Positions 58,008 through 64,000 of a stretch of 64,000 nucleotides of DNA are shown piece by piece (the stretch's first letter is position 1; each line of letters starts with the position of its first letter). The stretch covers positions 7,069,246 through 7,133,245 of the forward strand of contig CM033402.1 of assembly GCA_019426215.1 (NCBI GenBank). The letters run 5' to 3'. The stretch is from Buddleja alternifolia (lineage: Eukaryota; Streptophyta; Magnoliopsida; Lamiales; Scrophulariaceae). The position numbers and the translations under genes are program-made. The notes under the pieces are model-generated. The model did no database searches. It was not told where the DNA came from and saw only the letters and a list, made by a program, of their open reading frames with translations.

Positions 58008-58296
58008 TATTTGTGTCCTGGCAAACCATTTTATTGTTGTAGAATGGATCTACATGATGAAGTTTGAAAAGGGCCACGCTCATCTATAACCACTTTGAGT
58101 ATTTTGACAAGTTCAGAGAGTCTAAGTGCTGCGCCAATCTCCAAGCCTTCATCTTTTATAATTAATTGATTCAATTTAGGCACATGAGCAACATGGATTA
58201 TAACTGGATAGTGTAAACTTTTGAGCCTCGTCTCAATTCCCACCTCTGTGTTACTGACAACTAATTTAGCATCTGGATATCTGGCCTTTAAATCAA
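58008..58296 (-). pseudogene. xanthine dehydrogenase FAD-domain exon fragment
   Basis: The minus strand reads DLKARYPDAKLVVSNTEVGIE, RLKSLHYPVIIHVAHVPKLN, GLEIGAALRLSEL and, after a frameshift at the stop near 58031, KWFARTQI. This is the beginning of the FAD-binding domain of plant xanthine dehydrogenase (normally about 1,360 residues, purine catabolism). NTEVG is the conserved FAD-contact region; Ser precedes it where Gly is usual. No neighbouring XDH exons or cofactor domains were found within several kb, so this is an isolated captured exon, not a gene. Confidence 0.87.
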
Positions 58297-60399
58297 ACAC
58301 ATAGTAAATTTATTTACTAAATTCTTAAACAGAACGCAATATAATGGAACAGTCACACACAACGTTTCTAAAAGAAGCCACTTTCATAAATTCAGAGCTT
58401 CCAGCACACGTATGTATACCACCAATATTTTGTGCTGTAAAGAGAACAAAAACGTCAATGTATGTCTCCTGAAGCATTCAAATTGGGGCAAACAGTTCAA
58501 GAAGATAAAGCACAAAACTTCATTGTGGCGATTAAACTGGAAGAACAGGTTGAGTTTGTGCATCCATCCATCTTCACCCATAAATTCTCTTTATTTTGAT
58601 TTGGATAGACCTCAGACTTAGACCCTGCATGATAAAAGAAAAGGAATATTTAATTATTATGCCTCCCCAAGGAAAACTTGAAACTATATGGAAACCTAAA
58701 GAGTTAAGAAAATATACGCGTGCAAGCTATTGTAAGACAATCGGAGTTCAGTCCAGACACAATAAAATTTGATGAAGAGATAAATATATTATGTATCATT
58801 TGGGAAGTTAGTATAAGTTCACATCTGTATCTTCTTTTTTGGTTTTGCACCTCTTCTCAAGGTATACAGTTTACACTTGGAGACGTCCCTCCCAGGGAAA
58901 TAACTCAACATCAACAAAAGAACATTTTACTATTTGTTTTGTTTATTTCAAATTTGATCGCATAGATTAATATCTACAGAAGGAACAGACAAATTTCTGT
59001 TGACGCCTCCAGTACATAGTACGTTTTCTTAAAACAATGCGGTAAGAACAAATGCCGACAGAATAAATATGCTATCAATTGAGACTAAAGTAACTAAAAA
59101 TAGTTGGGCATGACTTTATTAATGTTCGTTACAACTTTTTAGTAGTAGTTTCTTAACAAATATCTCAAGGTCTTCGAACATTAGGAGGAAGCATAGATTA
59201 TGTTAGCATGGTCATCAGATTTTTTGATTGCCAACTAGACTCCTCTTCTATTGTTCTATGACTAGGGGAAACTAGCCACTGACTCATGGTTCCTTAGTTC
59301 CTGACTGAACATTGTGTAGATGAGTAAAAGTTCGCTTCTTTGACAGTTATAATCTTTATGTTTATGCATACTTGTATCCTTTTGCACTTCATCACCTACA
59401 TTTGACTGAGCAATGGCTTATATTCCCACTACTGATAAAGTTATTCAATTTCATGTACCTCTCAACCATTTTTTTTATTGGCATCTGAAGATTCAAGGCG
59501 AGCCTTACGAGATGAATTTTTGTTTGATCTTTCGCCTATGGTTTATGGTGTACTTGAACCATAAAGAGAAGGGATAGAACCTTGCTCAAAGACCACACAT
59601 CAGATCCTATTTCACTACTCCTTTAGTACCATATCTTAATCTGCTTGATCTTTTAGGGCATTGAAGATGTCTTTTACATCAAAATACAGAATTCCCTTCC
59701 TCATAACCATTTAGTACCAAGCATCGGCATCTGATGATGATATTAGTTCTTTTGTTTCTTAGCCTGTAGTAAAACTCTTTACCATACACGCTTAAAGCGA
59801 CAATATCTACTACTGAGTCCTAAGAACGAGTAAGAAAGATATATTAATGTTAACCCTCTGAAACTACTGGTGCCTATATTTGATGTGCATTTCAGTTAGA
59901 AACACCCTCTTAGTTAAACAGTCACCTTACCTAAAGCATCAGCCATTTCAAAGATTGTACATGAGAGCAAATGAAGATAGCAATCCTCATATAACATGAA
60001 AACATCAAAGAATTAATCAACTCACTGTCTATATAACATTAGAACTCATAAACTTTCTAGCACAACTAATCTCAAAAAAAACCACAATACATAAAAATAT
60101 AGATAAAATCAAAGAGAAGGGTGTATTTGTTTTATATAAACCTCGGTGACCTGGAATTCGCATTTAAATTCCGATGAAGAATCCATCCGCTAGCCGACTC
60201 CCCACATTCAATCAGCTCTTTCAATTCTAAATGAAATTAATTCAAAAGCTGTGAGATTTTTATCCTACCCATTAGCAATAGCAAAAGTTTATGAAAGTTT
60301 TTCAAGCTTTGAAATACCTGCAAAGTAAATCGGCCAATCACGGGTACGTTCATGCCAATTACTCCCAAAATTTAAAAGATATGCAGTTTAGCTTTTCTT

Positions 60400-61020
60400 T
60401 TGTTAACAACGATGAAATCCCACCTCTGGATCCAATTGCCCTAGCGTTTTCCTTCGAATTACTCAGAGCCCTGGGCGATGCACGATTTTTCTTTCGCAAA
60501 AACGCTTCCAGATTCAAGCACACAGAACAGATTATTCAATAAACCCAAACCCTCGGCCATTAAAACATGCTTGCTTGAATCGACAATGGAGATTTTAGCA
60601 ATGACAGTGACTGTTTTCTCCTTATAATTTCAGATGAAGAGCTGGAATCCAGTAAGCGCACGAGTATGGGAACCATCCCTTGCGCCACCGCAATCAACAC
60701 GCTCTTATCGTCTTCCTGTAATAGCCCTAGAACCGAGTCGAGTGCCGAGTTTTTAGACTCGGTTGACCCGATCTGGATCCGAGTCATGAGGTTTCGGGCC
60801 TCCGCGCGGATCGATTCCCTTTTACTGGGCGATGGAACGACGGAGAAAATAACGCCGCTCTTGGAGAGGACGTGGAAGTCGTTGATGTGAGCGTCGAGCC
60901 TGGCGGACATATTGTCGAGGTCGTTTTGGGGATTGAGCTTGCCTGTGGAGGGTGTGGGGGAGTGGCAGAGGTCGGCGGCGAAGAGGGCAATTTTTTGAAC
61001 AGTAGTCGAGAGTTTTTTTT
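60400..61020 (-). pseudogene. ARM-repeat protein gene, 5' fragment, frameshifted
   Basis: Minus strand: LSTTVQKIALFAADLCHS, DLDNMSARLDAHINDFHVLSK, LMTRIQIGSTESKNSALDSV, EDDKSVLIAVAQGMVPILVRLL, then shifted frames continuing KEKTVTVIAKISIVDSSKHVL, LLNNLFCVLESGS and SKENARAIGSRGGISSLL. It resembles the N-terminal half of plant ARM-repeat proteins of the At5g50900/At2g05810 type, whose molecular role is poorly defined. Two frameshifts (near 60630 and 60470) and loss of the C-terminal half show it is a fragment. Same orientation as the XDH exon. Confidence 0.82.
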
Positions 61021-61271
61021 TGTTTTTGAGGGGAGGAGGGTAATTTTTGGAAGTGTACTTTGAGAACAAGGATAATTTGGTAAATTCATTAACATTTCCT
61101 CAATTAAATTTTTTTCAACCAAACATCAGTTATATTGGACGTGTGCATATCCAGGCCTAGTCTTTCTTCAACCAATCAAATATTGGGATAGGATTATTGT
61201 GCCTTGCCAAAGGATTAAATCCTGCTGGGATTGAATCCTATATAACCCCAACCCTCCAACCAAACGAGCCC

Positions 61272-61312
61272 TAAATGTGCATGTTTGAGTGCTACCACAC
61301 CAGGACACTTAT
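61272..61312 (-). mobile_element. SINE-like sequence, 5' part (split)
   Basis: On the minus strand TGGTGTGGTAGCAC (61289-61302) resembles a polymerase III A box. It would lie upstream of the B box at 55176-55188 before insertion of the intervening element. Confidence 0.42.
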
Positions 61313-64000
61313 TGGCTAGCATAGCTTAAGAAAATTTATATATAATAATCAAGAGTCAAGATATAAGGGATAAATCATTTGGGACTTGGAAAATTTCATA
61401 AACCTTCAGACAATCATAGAAACCCGCCCGCCATTGTTGCTGCTGAAACACCCAGCCCAGCCTCCATTGCTGCTGCTGCTTCGAACCACCGTCTATGCCA
61501 CATCTCTCCCAGATCTGGCCGTCGCCGCTGCCTCCTCAAGATCTCTCATCTCCCAGGTTTGGCCGGCGATTTCGCTTCTTTGGCTTCGACTTTTGCGGCG
61601 AGCTCTCATCTTTGTATTCACCTCGAGGCACTGATCTGAAGCCAATGAGTGTATTTTTCTTAGTTAGTAACTGATTATTGGAAAATTAGGTTAAATAAAA
61701 ATTTGAAGATTTTCAATTCCGCTTGCAGATTTCAAACCGGTGGTGTAGCGACGACCGTCATTTTCTGGAGGCGATTGAAATTCTGGACCTGGTGGTAAGA
61801 AATCTAATTTACATTGTTGTAATTTAATCATGTGTATTGCCCCACCAACAATTCTTTTTGGCATGTAATTAGTAAAGCTTTTCTATCCATCAATTGCTGT
61901 GATAATTTTTTGTTTTTTCTAATAAGCTTAAACCCGCAAATTCTCTGAGTTATGCACTGAAAGTGATGTTTGAGCTCAAATTTTGGTGAAAGTTGTTTCC
62001 TTCATGGTGGGATTGATATTTGATAATGATGAAAAATGTTTAGATAAAAAAGAATTAGTTTATTCATTCAAATATATATAAAATCAATGTAATTAGTTTA
62101 GATAATGATGGTTATTCAGTTGACCATAAAATTTGTTCCAAAATTAGCTTATATATATTGAGTTGATAGTATTAAAAGAATTAAGAATTCTGTTGAACAA
62201 ATATATCGAACGAAAATAGTCAAAATTGAGGATGCCTTTCAAACTTCTCATATCTCACCCTTCCTAGTTGAGATTAGCTTTCATCACTCCAAGTAATTCT
62301 CATTGCACAAAAATAATCTGATTTATTCAAAGATTGTCTTTTCTTGATGTGGTCTAGTCCAAACCACACATTTGATGCTCCAAGACTACGAGATCTTGGG
62401 TTCTAAAATGACTAGAGTGTGAGTCTTCCTCTATTTCTGTAAATGATTGCTTCATTATTGTTATTAATTATTAATGTTAAAAATTGATATTATACTTATT
62501 GATTGTTGTAATGTTATAATGATATGTAATAGATTCATTTAAAAAAAAAACATGCATGCTTAATAATATATGTTGACAGGATCCAATTTGTTTTTAGGGA
62601 TTGCTAGAGTAATTCTACTTGGTCACACCAACTACTTCTATGCTTTTCCTATTTGCTTAATAACGTACATATTTTGAGCAAATCTTAGCAGGTCTCCAAG
62701 ATTTATTTTATGCTTTTCTTGTTTGTTTCATGGAATTTCTATGGCCTACTAAATTTTATCTTATTTTTCTCAGACATCGGTGGATGGAGTGCTATGAAGC
62801 TCATCTATGGGATAAAGGGTCTTTGAATGCAACACACAGAAAGAAAGGGAAACATGGTAGCGTGTCTCCTTTTTATAGCTAATTTTGATATTTAATGCTA
62901 TTTTAAGTACTAATTTGTTATTGTTTTCGACTGTCTTCTGATATTGATCTGTTGGCTACATAAGTTGACATGGAGCCTTGTATCTTGGTAAGTTCCTGAA
63001 ATTTTTTCTACAACAAGAGCATATATTTGCCTGTGATCAATTATTTGGGTACATCAACCTACGCTAATTTCCTGGTATATATGATATAATCTTAGTTTTG
63101 AATATCTTTCTAACTTTTCTACCAATTTCTTTTAGTTGGATATAGTGGTTATTTGGTATAAACTATTTTTATCCCCATTTTTTATTTTGGACTTGGTGGT
63201 TTTCATTTTATGAGAGATTATCAACTTACTAAATTTTTTTGCAGCAAGTCAACCAAAGGATCATTACAGAGCTCAAGATCATGTTCAAAGTATGTGTCTT
63301 CTCTTCTTGATCTCGGTCTGGGTCAACAACTCGCTTTGCATCAAGGTAACTTTCTAGTTAGTGGTTGTTTGCTTTGCACTTTTTGGTGGTATAATGCTAT
63401 TCCATTTTTCTAGTTCTCTAACTATGCAGCTAAGTTGCGGGTATGTTCAATTTGCTGACTGGTATATTAGAGAGTTCTGCGTTGTGTCTCATGATTTCGT
63501 TGACAAATTTTTTGATCATATCATCTTTGAATTCTTGAATATGGACCTGATGTTTGTTTCCTTAATCTGTTTATGTGAAAAAGCAATATATTCTTCATCA
63601 AAATCCTCCAATTTGTTCATTTCAGGCTATGGGCGGGATGTTATGATTTATTTGCTGCAGTTTATGCTCGATTGAACTATCAGTTGCTTCCATTAAGCAT
63701 CTCCGTACTTGGTTTTTTATTTGCTTCCTTGTATGGTGATCGCATTGAGCGTTTCCTGATATTCTCATGCCTCTTTAAATTAAAAATTTTCCTATTACTT
63801 CTATGTCTATGCAAAAGATAACAAAAAGTGATTCATAATTTTTAGAATGTAGGCTGAGAATGTGTTATATAAATAGGTACTTTTCAGCATTTTTGTCAAG
63901 GGTTCATTTGTTTTCTCTTTTCCTTATGTCGTAAGTCCATATTTTTCTCAATCATCTTTCATGCTTATGAATTAGTGAGACAAGTTGCTGAATTTTCTGT
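61313..64000. other. region with a degraded AP2 exon, otherwise unassigned
   Basis: 61379-61639 is Ala/Ser/Pro-rich in two overlapping frames and matches nothing I recognise. 63245-63345 has an exon-like stretch (SSLLDLGLGQQLALHQ followed by GTAAC) of unknown identity. The sequence may be a decayed gene continuing past the window. Confidence 0.35.
62774..62856 (+). pseudogene. AP2-domain exon (AP2-family transcription factor), degraded
   Basis: After a splice acceptor (TTTTTCTCAG) the sequence reads HRWMECYEAHLWDKGS, then RKKGKH, ending at a GT donor. This is the RHRWTGRYEAHLWD.....KKGKQ segment of an AP2 DNA-binding domain of the AP2/AIL/WRI1 group. Met-Glu-Cys replaces the usual Thr-Gly-Arg. 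A microexon-like TGTATCTTG followed by GTAAG lies at 62979-62987, where AP2 genes have a 9-nt VYL microexon, though it lacks an AG directly before it. The next expected exon (AYDDEEAAARAYD) is not found, so I regard this as a fragment. Confidence 0.62.

Larger units (their letters stand above)
55202..61271. mobile_element. candidate PIF/Harbinger-type element carrying host gene fragments
   Basis: Left end CAGCTCGTTTGGTTGCTATG, right end (reverse complement) GGGCTCGTTTGGTTGGAGGG. Both ends also carry a subterminal ATGTTTGGTTG copy in the same relative orientation. Direct flanks are TAA on both sides (55199-55201, 61272-61274), the 3-bp duplication typical of PIF/Harbinger elements. Length 6,070 bp. 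No transposase is visible. The contents are a small plus-strand open frame, a xanthine dehydrogenase exon and an ARM-repeat gene 5' fragment, the latter two both on the minus strand. Two independent MITEs defining the ends is the main alternative. Confidence 0.65.

Noticed and set aside
58384..58621. Frames on both strands next to the XDH exon, possibly a further XDH exon
   Set aside because: No XDH motif found in any frame; treated as non-coding element DNA.
60291..60542. Plus-strand 83-codon frame
   Set aside because: Lies opposite the ARM-repeat fragment and has no family resemblance.
61379..61639. Two overlapping Ala/Pro/Ser-rich plus-strand frames
   Set aside because: Compositional; no recognisable domain and no splice context that decides between them.
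1..64000. CRISPR arrays, rRNA genes, operon-type features, bacterial insertion sequences
   Set aside because: None seen; the sequence is plant nuclear DNA and the short repeats are microsatellites, minisatellites and transposon ends.

Overview
The window looks like gene-poor nuclear DNA from a dicotyledonous plant. Reasons: it is strongly AT-rich with many (AT)n, (CA)n and (CT)n tracts; it holds Ty1/copia retrotransposons primed by initiator tRNA-Met, a Mutator-like element (MULE), MITEs and a Helitron-like end; its degenerate telomere-like motif is CCCTAAA; and its recognisable proteins are plant families (PUB22/23-type U-box ligase, DUF313-type B3 proteins, RLCK kinase, xanthine dehydrogenase, AP2). 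I cannot name the species.

Only one gene looks complete and functional: an intronless PUB22/23-like U-box E3 ligase at 27795-29006 (+). Nearly everything else is transposable elements, pseudogenes or gene fragments carried by elements.

1-24.2 kb. A decaying tandem family of B3-domain genes. Copy 1 (2997-3663) lost its 5' end to a Tnt1-like copia element (element A) whose 3' part fills 1-2996. A remnant lies at 7.5 kb. Copy 2 (17488-18679) is broken by a 466-bp MITE, a stop codon and frameshifts. Between them lie MITEs with clear target-site duplications (TSDs), a solo-LTR-like repeat (8145-9360), and an inverted duplication of kinase pseudogene exons (14.3-15.5 kb). A second copy of the copia family (element B, 19553-24167) has 491-bp LTRs with no difference found and a perfect TSD, but has lost its RNase H region.

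24.2-35.6 kb. The PUB gene, then AT-rich DNA with a 141-bp MULE-type MITE, a roughly 0.5-kb Helitron-like element and foldback MITEs.

35.7-43.15 kb. A 7.5-kb MULE with long terminal inverted repeats (TIRs), a broken transposase on the minus strand, a GRF zinc-finger/membrane-segment reading frame on the plus strand, and a captured first exon of a polyribonucleotide nucleotidyltransferase gene between two copies of the transposase C-terminal segment.

46.0-54 kb. A minus-strand copia element (C, 46945-52038, 163-bp LTRs, perfect TSD) nested in an older repeat. Its pol frame is open but its gag frame has two stop codons.

55.2-61.3 kb. A candidate PIF/Harbinger-type non-autonomous element (TIR GCTCGTTTGGTTG, TSD TAA). 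It holds fragments of two unrelated host genes, a xanthine dehydrogenase exon and the 5' part of an ARM-repeat gene, plus a small open frame with SUMO-interaction-like motifs. It appears to have landed in a tRNA-derived SINE-like sequence. The last 2.7 kb contain a degraded AP2-domain exon.

The strongest themes are gene-fragment capture by two different DNA-transposon classes, and a hairpin-forming kinase duplication of the kind that can give rise to small-RNA loci. I found no CRISPR array, rRNA gene or canonical tRNA gene.
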